Shown here one piece after another: positions 1 through 12,963 of a DNA stretch of 64,000 bases (position 1 is the stretch's first letter; each line of letters begins with the position of its first letter). The notes beneath the pieces are model-generated. The model was not told the origin of the DNA and ran no database searches. It saw only the letters and a list, made by a program, of their open reading frames with translations. The position numbers were made by a program, and so were the translations under genes. Location of the stretch: the NCBI GenBank assembly GCA_037043015.1, contig CM073325.1:14983001-15047000 (forward strand), read 5' to 3'. Source of the DNA: Bryum argenteum. Taxonomy: Eukaryota; Streptophyta; Bryopsida; Bryales; Bryaceae.

Positions 1-1
1 C

Positions 2-81
2 TTAACCCTTAAACGCCCAACAGTATGGAAAATACACCGTAAAGCAAGCCCCTCAAGCATGCCCGGGCGTATAAGGGTTAA
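2..81. mobile_element. 80-bp TTAA-flanked inverted-repeat element (copy 1)
   Basis: TTAA is present at both ends. The inner termini are CCCTTAAACGCCC and its imperfect complement GGGCGTATAAGGG. It has the same total length (80 bp) as the copies at 17347 and 29226 and shares their GAAAATACAC-like core and a GCATGC near the right arm. There is no coding capacity. Ends and target fit a non-autonomous piggyBac-like element. Confidence 0.75.
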
Positions 82-92
82 CAATCCTATTA

Positions 93-369
93 CCGTACCA
101 CCATAGCAGGTTCGGTCATAAATAATTCTATTTTTTAGAAACAAAAAAATTTAGAAATTACAAGCCAAGAGGAACAAAAAGTTGGGAAAATATATTATTT
201 CCAAAAACCGCTTCATTGTGACGAAAGGGTATCCAAAAGTTGTGATATTATATAAAAAAGCAAAAGAACGAATTTCAAAAAAATCTATTTTTGGCAGACA
301 AACCTTATTTTTCAAAAAAAAAATATACATATTTGTTCGTTGAAGACCGAACCTGCTATGGTGGTACGG
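93..369. mobile_element. 277-bp MITE with perfect 25-bp terminal inverted repeats
   Basis: Bases 93-117 and 345-369 are exact reverse complements (25 of 25; outer end CCGTACCACCATAGCAGG). The interior is very AT-rich and non-coding. I see no clear target duplication, so the superfamily is not assigned. It lies 11 bp from the preceding TTAA element, probably inside an ACC1 intron. Confidence 0.8.
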
Positions 370-444
370 CATCGTATCTAGTTGAGATGAAGGGTTTTTT
401 AATTCAGGGATGCTGTAGGGTTTAGGGTTTAAGGGTGTGCTCAC

Positions 445-3400
445 CGACTGCAGGAGAGCATTCAAGGCCGCAGGAAGGGCTTTGAGAGAATCGGGAGAGG
501 ATGCGAGCGCCACCATCTCCTTCACCACGCGCTTCGACTCCAGCTCCTGCAAGTGCTGCTCTAGCCCTCTTGGCTCGCGACTCCACGCGCAGAATTTAGC
601 GTCATCGTCCCAGACACTTGCAGACACTTCCTTGATCAATGCCAGAGCTGCAGCATGGCTTATCATCTCGTGATCGCCCGCCGCTTGAATCAACTGCTGG
701 ATCAGGCCCTCCTCGGCCAGCCTCCTCTTCAACCGATTGTAGAAAAAGTTGCGGGACTCACCCCAATCCACCACCTGCAGCACAACTCATGACCTCCTTA
801 GTTGTCGATAACCTCAAGATTTTGTGACGAAATGACAGTTTTTCCTGTGATTATGTCATGTTGTGAATGTTAACGACATTGCCCATCGATCAGGTGATAT
901 GTAAGAGTTGGGATTGTGAAAGGTAGCGGTCGGGGCGGACCTTTCTGATGACGCCCTTGGCCGCCATCCTGTTGGGAGTGTCGTGGAGCTCCATGAAATT
1001 GATGGCCATCTGTTTGTACACTGGGGTGAGGGCTTTCTCGCGGGCTTTGATCTCTTCATGGATCCTGTACGATGTGGCGATGGGTTCGGCCTTGACCTGC
1101 TGCAACTGCTGGCGCAGCGCTACGAGTTCCGGGTCGATGCGGTGCATGCACTCTAGAAGCTCCCGCATTCGGAACTTGATCTCCACCATCCCCTCGGGCT
1201 CCAGCACGCCGCCGCGGGCGGTAGTTTCTGCATACATCTCCACTTTGTCCGAGTTGATTTTGCTGTCCACCACCACCCACGCGCCGCCCCGAAGCTCACC
1301 CGTTTTGGGAATGAACACGAACACCGGCTGTTGGTACACGCGGAGGTGCTCCACAATCATGGACCCCGCTTGGAGGATTCCTTCGAACAGGTCGCGCTGC
1401 CCGCCGGAGAATCCCCTCCAGTTTGCTAATATGAAGAGTGGCAGCCCCTCCTTGTTGAAGTCGATCAATGCCTGGGCTGTTTTCTGTGCTGAGTCGGGAA
1501 ACCACACCTGGCCTGCTTGCGGTACGACGCGCTCATGCGAGTCTGGCTGCCCTGGATCAGCTGGAATCTTTTGCGTCACTGTCTGAGTTTCCACCGCTAC
1601 AATCCCCACTGGTATCCCACCCAACCTCGCGCGCCCGGTCACCACCGTCTGCGCCCACCCTTCCAGTGTCTCAGTGAAGCTGCCGTTGTCGAAGATTCCT
1701 CCCAGCCACTTTCCATTGCTCTCGATGCCGCGAATGGCAGCGCGCGGATCGCAGGACGTCTCGGGGCAGTACTGCACGAGTCTTTCCGGTGGGTCTAGCG
1801 GTGCGATGCATGGTAAGGGGCCTCCGACGTACGACGGCACGTAGCTTAGCCACTTCAAGATGCTTGAGACGCCTTCGAGATCGTCGGCGACTGTGAGGTG
1901 CACGACGCCGTTCACCGCCATTACTTTCGGCCCGCCCAGCTGCATGTGGGAGCTGTAAACCTCCCGGCCGAGCAGCTTGTTGAGCGCTGAGAATCCCGTC
2001 AAGATGATGGGCTGGTCTAGCCGCTGTATGCATCGCATACCCAGGCGCGCCAGGTACGCACCAATGCCCACCGTTCGGCCTGAAACGTACGTCAACGTGA
2101 ATGTTTCTCGATACGCGCGTGAAAACGCGCCCGCAATCGCACCACTGCCCGACAGATTCTCCACTCCAAGCCCATCCTCCTTGCCAATCACATCCTCGAT
2201 CACCCACCTGCACAAAACTCCCCCACAATAAGGCTCACACTCTCATCGTACTCGCTTGTACGTGTCCCATACGGATACTGTACTGACCTGTGCTCGCCGG
2301 AGTCGAGTTTGAGTTCATGAGCAATGACAGACGAAGCGAGGCGCGCGTAATCGTCGGGTCGAAGGTAGAGGTACTTGAACCCGCGCTCAGGAGACGACTC
2401 TTCAGACCAGCCGATGCGGAAGCAGGACCGAACTTCCTCAGCCACACCGATACGAGCACCCGAGTTGGCTGCGAGGTAGATCAGTGGCAGCTTCTCCCGA
2501 CACGCCAAGTCGGTCATGGACTTAAAGAAGACGTCCTCCTTGGGCCCGAATGATCCTGCACTGAACGTTACGTCGTTGGAGACGATCAGCACTCTCCGCC
2601 CGTCTGGAAACTCCGGCGTGCGCATGTGCATCAACCATCCCACCATGCCCACGTTGTTGCTCGACACCGCACGATCCGATTCCACCAGATCTGTGTCCCA
2701 GCTACCGTTCGAATCCGCCAACACAAGCTCGGTTGCCTTAAAAATTGGTGCAGATCCTTGCTGCTTTGCTACTTTCTCCGATGCCTCGGCCCAGCACTGG
2801 CGCAGCACTTTCTCAAACACCTGCAGGATCGCCACCGTGAGCATACATCGACTTTCAAACCTCAAAAGAGAATCTTAGATGATTGAGCCATACCAAGGGG
2901 AAATCGTAGCAGTAAGTGGTGTTCTGGCGCCGGGCTGTGAGCCGCTTCTGATCTATAGCAGCCAGGGGTTTGTACTGAGTCGAGAGCGGCACGCCGTGCA
3001 GCGGCCCAAGCGCCGAAGCCAAAGGCGAGCAATACACCGGCTTACCAGAATCCTTATCTAGAGCTTCTCGATACACCTGCACAAGTTCCACAATTATCAA
3101 ATTGCTCCGTAAAAGCTGAACCGATTCTGGTGCATCGTGAGGTGGAATGTCACGCGGACCTGGACAGTGCAAGTATGGCCAGTTGGATTCGAAACCACCA
3201 CGCGCCACGCGCCGTTGGCAGCTTGAAGCTCCTTCAAACGAACACGAATCTCCCAACCAGCAATGGCGAGACGGTGCATGCGAGCGCCGAGCTTCGTGTG
3301 CACTTCATGTGCCAAGCTTTCCAGCACGTTCACCACTTTCTCGACTTCATTGCTGGCGTTCTCTTTCCTGAAAGCCACAGCCATAAGCATCCGCCAATGT

Positions 3401-6400
3401 GTGTTTGTCATGCAAGGGGGGCATAGATGCGTACCTTGATGTTTGAGTCAAGTCGTCAAGCTTTTGCGCTCGCAAGATGCAGAGATACATGTGCACATGG
3501 TCAGCTTTGCCGTTGATGTCATGAACGGTCAACTCCAACTCGTCGAGCGCGCCCTGCAAAGACTGCGTGATGCTGTTCTTTACGAGAGTGATGTCGCGGA
3601 AATCTGTCGATTGCACTCCGTTTTCGTCACTCGGCTTGGGTTGTCGAATGAGCGCCCTCAAGAACATCCTTCGCGTCCGCGTCTTGTCATCCGTGGCGTT
3701 GTACATGTACCACTGCCGGTTTCGGGACGGGGCGTACTGCATCTCTGTGAACCCCTTCAACTTCACCTGCAAGGCACCCAACGAGCGATGAGCTACAAAT
3801 TGGGAGTAAGACTTGTATGGGAGTTGAACACGAGACTTACAAGCTCAAGGAGGTTCGATAGCGGGGGCTCAACGTGACGCAGCAGCGGTTCCTCGGAGAA
3901 GTAATGGTGCTCCTGCGACCACTGGAAACAATGGCGTGTTGGCGCGCGACCTTCGTCACGTTGAACGACACAGCTCACTACCCCCACGCCTGAGACTTGC
4001 AGCATCGCGCCCAAGCTCTCGCCCTTGAGCGCCTTCGCCAGCTTCTCCACTCGTTCATTGATCTGGTCCTCGTCGCCACTGCGACCAGCTCAAAATCAGA
4101 CACCAGCTCAAACATCGCAAAGTGGAGATTCAAAAGCTCTGTTACCGACCTGTCTTGGAATGCGCTCAAGGGATTGCTGATCCCCACTAAGGCCACATGG
4201 AGAACGTTGCCGAAGCCACTGGGAGCACCAACGAAGGAGCGATTGCGGCGCGGGCTGCCCGCAACGCCGTGATACGACGCGGCCGAGGCTTTCGACGTCG
4301 GCATGAGCACGTTCTCCGCGTCCTTGAGGGCGGCACCCACTGCGCTCGAGAGAACCTGCAGCGACTGGAGGATCACCATGGCGCCCCATCTCTTCACGCC
4401 TTGGCTGTCACCGCTGAACACCTTCACGTGGCTCAGCATCTCCGCCGTCGGTGGCGGATACTCCTCCCAGAATTGCCATGTCGCGATCAAGCCCGTGCGA
4501 TGCCACTGCATCCTCACTGAGCCCTTCACCAAATACGGCTGCATCACACCAACAAGCTCTTGAACACTCGAGCCATTCCACAGTGTAACGAAGCATTTCG
4601 GACGTCACTCGTACCTGATACAGTCTGCGAATGTAGCTCTCGATGACGCGCCGCTGCAAAGTGTGGTCACCGTGATCGAACAAAGCCACCAAGGCGTCCT
4701 CAACTGGTAATGGAGCGTCCACTAGCGCCTCGATACGCTCCTCGATGGCACTTCGGCGCCGCCCATGGTGATGATGATGCCCGTCGCCTCCTTCCTCGAA
4801 CATCTCCAACTCCGACAAGTTTCGGGCAATGTTGGATCGCAGCTCACTCAGCTTCGTCTGCTCCAACAATTGACTCGCTCGCAACGCCAACTGCGGCCAC
4901 CATCGCAAGCTCGTCATCGAACACGATCAAATCAAGCATTCAGATATTATAATATGAGAATGCCATACCTCAGAGTAGTTTCTGTGATTAAGGTCAGCAA
5001 AGCGGACAAGCTGGTCACGATACGCAGCAGGATTCGGATACACCAACGCTTCCATCAATCTTAAGATGAGCTGATTCTTCCTCTTCACCCCCTGCAATCA
5101 AACATCCAATCGATCAACCACACCCGAAAATCATTTGAGCTCACAGAATGCATGAGAGCTTGAGTAATACCTGATGGGACAGAACAAATTCAACCACCTT
5201 CGAGAGGTCTTTCTTATGTTGCTGCCTCAATCCTTCGATCACATCAGCCTGCACTCACTCACCAGATGCTCTTAGACATCGAAACTCTAAAACACTGGTG
5301 GAATGTGTAAGAGAAAGTGAGTGCGTGCCTGCGCGTTCTCGTTGAAAAGCTCTTCGACGACAAGATAACCGTTGAATAGAGTATGCACAATGTTACACGC
5401 ATGTCCTTCACGGCCACCTTCGTAAGATCTGGCGAGATGCAAGAGAGGCTCCACGAGACGATCAAGCGTCGTTCGGTCTGCGGATTGCGCCGAGAATGCC
5501 TGCACATCCGCTCCAATTCGTAAGCAAAACCCCGCTGGAAATCAAGTGAAAGCTTCGATGAGATCGCAACATACCTCGATCAATCCCGTGAGCGCCTTCG
5601 CTGGGAAGTCGGAGCCCTCGCCACCCTGCAGGAAGCTGGTCTCGTATCCACGAAACTCAGCATCAAGCTGCCGGGGCCACATGCAATGTCAGTACTCAAA
5701 ATCTTACGGGCTAAGAAGCAATCTTAGAGACTGAATTCAAAAGCTTACTTGGGCTTTTAACTCCTTCGGCAGCCGCGTTGCAAGCACCGCCATGCACTCC
5801 TGCCATTGCAGCAAGGGCAGCTGCGGATCATCCAAACAGCTGAGCAGCTTCTTCACCACCTGCAACAACCCAATTCGTTAGAAGTCATCAAGACTGTTGT
5901 TTGAGTATGGAACCGAGGGTCGCGAGCGACACCTCATCAAGGTCGTGGTCGTAGCCGGCGAGGATGTTGCGAGCGGCGTTGAGGCTGTCGGCGCAGCGTT
6001 GGTGGACCTTGGCGGCGACGGCAGTGGGAAGTCCGAGTGGTGGGAAGCTGCCTTCGAATGGGAGCGCCTTTTTCACTGCCGAGGGATCGTCCAGATCCAG
6101 TGAGGCTATGAGATCGCCACCCTGCAGTGATCAAACGGAATTACTTTTATTACACGGCTCATGAATCGGAGGTTTTGATAGTAATAACGAGATGCTGCCT
6201 ACCAACATTGCCGATCCCTCGGACAATCGGAATTTGATCATTCCGGACGCCGGGCTTAGAAGAGGCATGCACATCTTCATCACCTCCACCTCGGCATAAG
6301 GCGCATCTGCGTCTACATGGCTTCCGTCCGCCACCAGAAACCGCATTAACTTGCACGGCGTCTCCGCTGTCAACCGCGATGGGTCATGATCATTCTGCAA

Positions 6401-9400
6401 TTCGAATCTCCCATCAGAAAATGCAAGGATTCCATATATCACGATCGTCTTAACAAATGTCGTAGTCTGTAAGCCCATAATATTGCTACTATCTGCATGA
6501 TCTCTTATGGATTGTGACTTTTTAAGAGCCCATAAATATGATTCAGATTGCAGACCTGCAAGAGGCATGTACGTCCATCAATGAGTAAGCGAGTGCCGGC
6601 CGCCTCTTCTTCGGCGTACACCACATGGCTGTTCCCATCGAGCTACACAACCACATACGCCATTGAACTCATCGGTCAACAAATGTTCGATTAACTCAAT
6701 CTTCGGACATAGTATTTGATTGCTTGTAAGTTCTCGATCTTCAATGAGCAAAAACCACGAGTTACGATCTAACATATTTAAGTGACGATAGTCTTACTTG
6801 GACGAGGAGGCCGCCGTCACGAAGAGTGTGAGCTTCGGCATACACTTCGGAGTTGTTCAAGCGGATCAGATAGCTTCCTGGCCCTCCTTTCGTCAACTCC
6901 ATCTGCGCATTCAGAGACCAAAAGAATCAGCATCTCCTCACAAAAATACGAGGAGGATTCGGAGAGAGATCGTACATTATACTTGGTTCCGTCGATGTTG
7001 AGCGAGATTTTGAAGTTCACAAGGGAGATATTCTGCGAACCCACAACGCAAAATCGTTAACAAGAACCTCGTAAGCAAATGTTAACCATGATGCTTCATT
7101 GATGAGTATGTACCTTCGGTGGAATTTGACCCTTTTCCAAGTATCCAATGTATTCTGTGACGCGAGCTGCGATCAACCTGCTTGCTTTCTGGTAAGAGCC
7201 ACCAACCCACATTCCTCAGAAGAGACACATCGAAGTATACACAAAGTTGCAGAAAGAGAGCACCTACTTACGTATAGAGCGCCACCGACAACGGAAATCT
7301 CCCACGGAGGTCGCTCGGATCGCACGCGCATCGCGATTCGCGTGTCCAACCATCCGGTGTGAATCTTGTTGTCTCTGTACTCCGGCGCCTGCGGGCAAAA
7401 ATCGATTAGGTAGTTGTTGAAAACATGTTTTTAGTCGAAAAAGCGCAGTGCTTACGTGAAGAATGTCGACAGTGTAGTCGACGTTGGTGCGAATCTCGCC
7501 ACGAATGTGCAGCTCCTTCAGACCCAGCACCATGTTCGCAATCGCCATCGCCCGCGTCTCCCCAAACGCAAAAACGTGCCCTGCATGCTCAAATTCCAAA
7601 AGCTTGCTCACAATCTAGAACTCCAATGTCTCATGAAAGTATGCCAATTTGCATGGAGTTATGTAGAATGCAAGTGATTGTGCTTTTTCCACACCCGATC
7701 TTGACCATTCAGTACTTTATCTTGCCCATGTTACATATTATAGAATAGTTTTCCTTTGCTTTGTAACTTCCTACTCTAAAATCCATCATCTTCCTTCTTT
7801 CCAACTGTGCCATTTGACATTATTAACCACGCCATAACGCCACATTCTAGAACTCAGTTCTTTCATGGGCGCGAGATGAGTATGCTCGAAGACGTACCGA
7901 ATTGCGAATCGGAGAACTCGTGGATACCGCCTCCAGACTAGCAAATCACAAAGCACAGTAAATCAGCTTCTGTTGTAAAAGCAACAGAATTGATACATAA
8001 CATTCGTGCAAACCATGTCTGGAACACTATGAAGACAATGTTTCGACCATTGCTTTGCTTAGTGTTTCAACATGCCATAAATATTTAAAACTTGGGGTGC
8101 TTGAAAGCATTGACAATGTTCGGGAATGAAAGTAACACGATGTTGAAATCAAATGTTTCAACTATGGTTTTGCACTCGTGAGGGAGTTGTTTGATACCTT
8201 GACTGAGAAGTAAGCCCACACGTAAGGTTTACTCCTGAAACTAAGCTCTTGAACTTGGCCGCTGGTGGGCTTGAATCCGTCGTCGGGATCTTCACTCGTG
8301 ACGCGCACCGCGACGACATGGCCTCTGGGTTTCTGCGATTCTACTTTCGACAAGTCGAACTGCACGGCCTCGTTCGCCACCCTCCTCCACGAGTCGTGGC
8401 TTCCGCCTCCCTTTTGACCGAATAGACGACGAATCTCTGCCCATTCAAACCCATCGAGTCATGATCACCCACTCCGAACAACCTTCTTGATGAGAAATAT
8501 GATTTAGAGCTCGTCACGCGTGGTTGGAAAGGAGGGAAGAGCCTACCAGGCATGCGCCATAGGGGAATGCCCATGGCGACCCCGAGTTGAGCTGCAGGCA
8601 AGTTGAACTCCGCGATCCATTCCGTGACTGGGTGCTCGACCTGGCCAGGAATCTCAATAGCATGAGCAAGAGAATGAATCTCATATTGTGGGGATCGGAG
8701 ATTGGTGTGGAAGATTAGTTAGTTACCTGGAGACGTGGGTTGAGTTCCAGGAAGTAATACTCGCCGGTATCCATACTGTACAAATATTCAACCGTTGCAG
8801 CGCCGATGTAGTTCACGCATTGCGCCAGCCGACACGCGCCTTGCTCTAAACGCCTCACTGTCTCCGGAGGCGCGATCGTGATCGGCCCTTCCTCAATAAT
8901 CTGAAGCCAGCTCCAAAGCTTAAGCGCCTGGTGCTAAATGGGTGGAAAGGCTCAGATCGATTGCGAGTCTAGAGCTGGCTCACCTTTTGATGTCGTCTTT
9001 GTACGCTGCAGTCACGGCTGTGTAGAGCTGCGACGTTTCCATACTTGTCGCACAGCAGCTGAACCTCGAGATGTCGACTCTGTTACGAGATGGTGCAGAT
9101 TAGTAAAACGGATTATGTGCAATTGTTGGTTTTTTGTGTGAGGTATTAACCTGGGTGGCGACCTTCATGATGAAGATCGGCGATCCGGGAACTTCACCTT
9201 GCACTTGCTTGAACAACGCCTTCACTTCTTCGTCGTTCTGCACCTTCCGGATTCCTTTCCCTCCGCCTCCCCAGGAGGCTTTGATCATGGCTGGATACCC
9301 TATGGACTGGCACGACGCCAATGCTTCCTCCGTGGTGGACACGCACGCCTGTTTGTAGACGTCGTCCGGAATCGTGCCTCGGCACACCTCGAACGCCACC

Positions 9401-10370
9401 GACACCTGCATTGCCAGATCACCGGCATCTCAATGGGGCAAAGAGGAATTAAAATCCTCCCGACACTCCTTGGAAGGATGTGCCGGAATTGAGGAGATTG
9501 CAATTGCGAGCATTGTTGATGACATGCTTATCAATTTGGCGTCATGCCCATGGAAAAGCGCATGGAAACGAAAGGAGAGAAGGGTTTTACATGAGAGCCG
9601 CTCCATGGGAGTGTGGGCACGCCCGCCGCCTGCGCGATGAGCGAGGAGCCGATTTTGTCACCGAGAGCGCTCATAGGTCCTGCTGGTGGCCCCAGAAACA
9701 GAATGCCGCGCGCCTGCAACGAATCGGGAAGCTCCGGATTCTCGGATGCGTGACCCCATCCCGGCCACACTGCTTGCACCCCTGTCCTCTCCGCAATCTG
9801 CTTGCAATCGAAATTCAAATCCAAGATCACTTGCACTGGTCACAAATTTTCTTCAGTACATTACTCTTACTGAAACATGATCAGTACTCCACTTCGAAAG
9901 CGAAAAGAGTATCCAGGATCGTGCAAGTGCGCAATTCAGTCAATCGCAGATTTGTCATTGAGTTTGTCATCTGATCAATTAAACTGTAGGTGTGGCATGG
10001 AAAAGTACGAAGGTTCTTGTCCGGGACAGCGATACCGACAGGGTGGGTGGGTCCAGGAAGCAAGCAACAGACATACCTCGACGATGAGCTGCACGTTGGC
10101 GTAGTTGTTGTTGTTGGTGCCGCCAGGGACTTCCACGAACTGATCCGCCATGCGGATGTGCTCGGCATTGATGCGCATGTCCTCAGGCGTGGCCATGGCC
10201 ACCAGCAGCACGGCGCGCTCCACGCCGAAGCTCTCGTACGCCCACGACCGCACACTGCGCATGAACTTCACGGCCGCCATGCCATTGTTGGCGATCAAAA
10301 TGCTGCGAATGGGGTCCGTCCCGCCCAGGGCCGCACAGTACTCCTCCACCGCATTCCTCATCTTCCCCAT
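445..10370 (-). CDS. ACC1: Homomeric (eukaryotic-type) acetyl-CoA carboxylase, 3' end incomplete
   Basis: Carboxylates acetyl-CoA to malonyl-CoA for fatty-acid elongation and other cytosolic uses. Exons, high to low: 10370-10077, 9797-9591, 9405-9151, 9079-8984, 8900-8727, 8640-8547, 8436-8198, 7937-7898, 7580-7456, 7388-7272, 7188-7114, 7032-6976, 6902-6798, 6642-6556, 6394-6203, 6121-5933, 5859-5749, 5667-5575, 5499-5329, 5248-5171, 5091-4969, 4890-4615, 4538-4150, 4078-3841, 3766-3435, 3367-3160, 3076-2894, 2820-2288, 2207-941, 774-445. All phases join, giving about 2226 residues (plant ACC1 is about 2250). Biotin carboxylase domain: residues ~15-540, with the ATP-grasp GGGGKGIRK at ~213 and [10 protein letters not shown] spanning exons 5 and 6. 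Biotinyl lysine is in EVMKM, about residue 695. The carboxyltransferase domain is mainly exons 28-29 (~1517-2116). The N-terminus is short with no transit peptide, so the cytosolic isoform is inferred. The start is the ATG in ACCATGG. A five-histidine run near residue 1012 looks lineage-specific. Intron 19 uses a GC donor. The C-terminal ~20 residues are expected left of the window. Confidence 0.96.
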
Positions 10371-11400
10371 GGTCACTCACCAACAACACACGTACAATCG
10401 CTGAAGGTGCCACCAGCCCTAAAACCCGCGACGCAAATATCACGCTCCCTCTCACTCTCTCTTCCTCTACCTGTCTGTCTCTAGCCCAAAATCAGAGGAG
10501 CTCGTTGTGTACACGTTGTCCGTTCATGATGGAAGCTCTGGCGAGCGATCAGCGAGTACCTAGTATTAAAATTCCCACCACGCTGTTAATGCCATCCCTG
10601 TTCTGTGTAGTCTGGTAGGTGGGTGGGCGACAGAGATTCGTCATTAATGCAGCGACGTTCGCCCTCGCCCTCTGTCTGATCAAAGTCTACTAAATTCCTC
10701 CGTCTCCATACAAGCTAGCTTCGATCAATCAACCGATCGATCAGAACGCAAAGTCCACAACGATGACCTTTGACTACTGAACACGAGGTTAGATTAATGA
10801 AAACTTGTTCTCGAAGAACGAGCACCGATCATCGTCTCGTCGATCAAAGCAAAACAGCAGTTGCAAGGTTCGATGCTACATGATGTTTTGATTGTGGGTG
10901 TTGCAGTTTGTGGGAGTACGAAGTGCATGTTGGTTGAATTTTGAGACTGTACGAATGTTGTTGATGTCGATCGAAGTGCTGATAGTGTGTATCTGATCGA
11001 GTGGGTGCTGCCGAAGGGTCGATGTCATCGATCGATTGAATGTCCGTAGTGATGTGTGCGGATTGATGGATTGGTGGCGACGAACGTGTGACGATTGATG
11101 GCATTCTCGCATGAATTCCATTGATTCGATGGTTTCTCTGGGGTCGGAGCATTAATGGCATCGAGCCAGCTGCGCCAATGGCATCTGCTCAGTAACTAGA
11201 AAAATGAAAAATACTTACTTTCGCTGTTCACTGCAAATCAATGAATGCAAATGTTGTACAGCACATGTTGCGTGCATGTTTGCATGATTTGACTTTTACT
11301 GGCCATTTTCTTGTTGCGGTGTAAGTTGCATATTTCAGATCATAAATTTAGTGTTTTCTTAAAGAAATGATCAGCACTTCACCAACTTTGTTGATTGATT
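10371..11400. promoter_or_regulatory. ACC1 upstream/leader region
   Basis: The kilobase upstream of the ACC1 start holds no other gene. Bases 10441-10487 are CT-rich on the plus strand (GA-rich in the transcript), as in a plant 5' leader. Repeated ATCGATCG-like tracts occur around 10725-11040. No convincing TATA box was seen. The small open frames here look like chance leader/promoter frames. Confidence 0.4.
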
Positions 11401-11700
11401 ATAGTAGATTGGTTTAAAATGGAGCATGTCCCATAATGGAGCTTTAGTAATCTTACTTAATAGCTTCCTAACATATCAGTGCCATGTACTTGCTGCAAAC
11501 ATTAAGGGTGGCACTTTAGGACGAAACACCTGTATTTCCAACTTCGAAAATTTGTAAGTCATTGTAGGAGAGTCCCAAAATGATGATTCTACTTGCTCTA
11601 TCTTCCCACTAATTTTCCCCATGTACCAGAATTGCTTGTACTCGTAACATTCAGATAGATTTTTCGTCTGGAAAATTGAGCCATTATTGAGTACCTTAGT
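11400..11700. repeat. Dispersed repeat, copy also at 63430-63960
   Basis: Long similar stretches are shared with the right edge of the window: AATGGAGCTTTAGTAATCTT here versus AATGGAGCTTCAGTAATCTT there, and both end near ATTGAGCCATTATTGA. Same orientation, clearly diverged, non-coding. The element type is not identified. Confidence 0.65.
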
Positions 11701-12820
11701 ATATGTTCATAAACGCCTATGCGTTCTTGGTGTTGAAAATTTTGAAATTTTGGATGGAGGGCTCAAACTTTGAAGAGTCACAACTTCTACACCTTAAGTT
11801 TGTTTTGATGCATTGAATCTCAATTCACATCTAGTTTTGACGTAGGAATTGCAAATTTATTCAATATGAAAATGATTTTATGACATGCACTTTGGTGAAG
11901 GTAATTTTTGTTTTTGGGTTCTCAAACACTAGGCAAGTTTTACCATTGCAAGTTTTACCATTACCACATCTGTGAATTAAATTGTTATCATGAATTTTTT
12001 AAAGTATGATCTTAGAATGAATTTCAACAACCTCCAAGCATGAAGATTTTGGTCCAGATTACTTTGTTATTGGACTTGCGATGACGATTCTAAACTAAAA
12101 AGAACTAGTAACTGCATGGTTTCTGCAGAGTTGTAACTCCTTCATCCATTGTTGGATTTAACCTTTATTTTTTTAAATGAATTTTAGTTAGAGTCTAGTT
12201 TTAGTGGTCAAAACCTTGACTCAGTTGTAAGAGTTTTAAAGGTTTGGCATGGATTAGGCACCATGGTTAGTAGTTCCACCATTGGTATGATGACCTCCGA
12301 GAATACATCTAAGAATAGGTCTAATGAACACTATATTCAGGCTCGCCTCAAAATGGGTAGGAGTTATTCTTCTTCTATGGCACGGATTTGAGTGCAAAGA
12401 GACTATTTTTTCATTATTTTCCCATTTTTAAAGTTTTGGCAAATTTCACCATTGCAAGGCTATTATTTATGCCAAGAACTTTTTTAATAAATTCTTTTTT
12501 GTACCGGTTGTTTCTTAAAATGAATGGGAGAAACTTTCTAGTTGAAGATTTTTTCATTCCAATAGTTTTGTTGGTAGAATTTCCACTCTCAAGTGACAAT
12601 GATGAAAAATTTTAGTTTGTTTTGAGTGCAAAACTGCAAATACGTTATAAATTCACAGTTGTTATGACTTCATGACTCAAATTTTGATTCACATGACCTA
12701 CGATAAGTCAGTTACAAGATTGTACGGTTCAGATCTGTATAACTTACTTTCATTTTCAAATATAAAACTGCTCCAAGTTGTGTTTTTTGGCTAGAATTAA
12801 GTTGAGACATTTAGGGGCTA
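11701..12820. mobile_element. Old ~1-kb TTAA-family element carrying a nested SINE fragment
   Basis: Its body matches the intact copy at 13561-14541 in order (AACTTTGAAGAG..., GGTAATTTTTGTTTTTGGGT, ...TACCATTGCAAG...). Subtracting the nested SINE and its target duplication leaves ~987 bp, against 981 bp in that copy. Both ends are eroded (AAACGCCTATG left, ATTTAGGGGCTA right). No transposase frame. Confidence 0.65.
12256..12378 (+). mobile_element. 5'-truncated SINE inside a TTAA element
   Basis: The 3' part of the SINE family described at 12964, ending in GGAGTTATTCTTCTTC. It is flanked by GGCATGGATT (12246-12255) and GGCACGGATT (12379-12388), a near-perfect 10-bp target duplication. The sister element at 13561 lacks the insert at the matching place, which confirms insertion. 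Confidence 0.7.
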
Positions 12821-12963
12821 GTAGGCCTAGTGGATGTCCTCCCAGTACTAGGCCATTCTCTACCCACACTATTTTTTATTTGTATTGTTTACAGGGGTAG
12901 GGTTTCATTGCATTTGGGTTAGGGCAAAGCTTTTTTAAAAGGGAGTGTAGGTCTTTAATTTTA

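Larger units (their letters stand above)
1..444 (-). other. Probable last ACC1 intron, filled with two inverted-repeat elements
   Basis: Exon 30 of ACC1 reaches a good donor, TCG|GTGAGCAC, at 444. ACC1 proteins normally have about 20 more residues after this point, and no matching exon is visible down to base 1. Reading on without splicing would run the frame into a transposon inverted repeat and stop at 151, which is unlikely to be the native C-terminus. Just after the donor sits a telomere-like stretch (TTTAGGG twice, about 411-432 on the plus strand), also readable as a telo-box. Confidence 0.6.

Noticed and set aside
151-444. Straight read-through of ACC1 to a stop at 151
   Set aside because: The added residues have no family match and cross a perfect MITE terminal repeat; a good splice donor precedes them.
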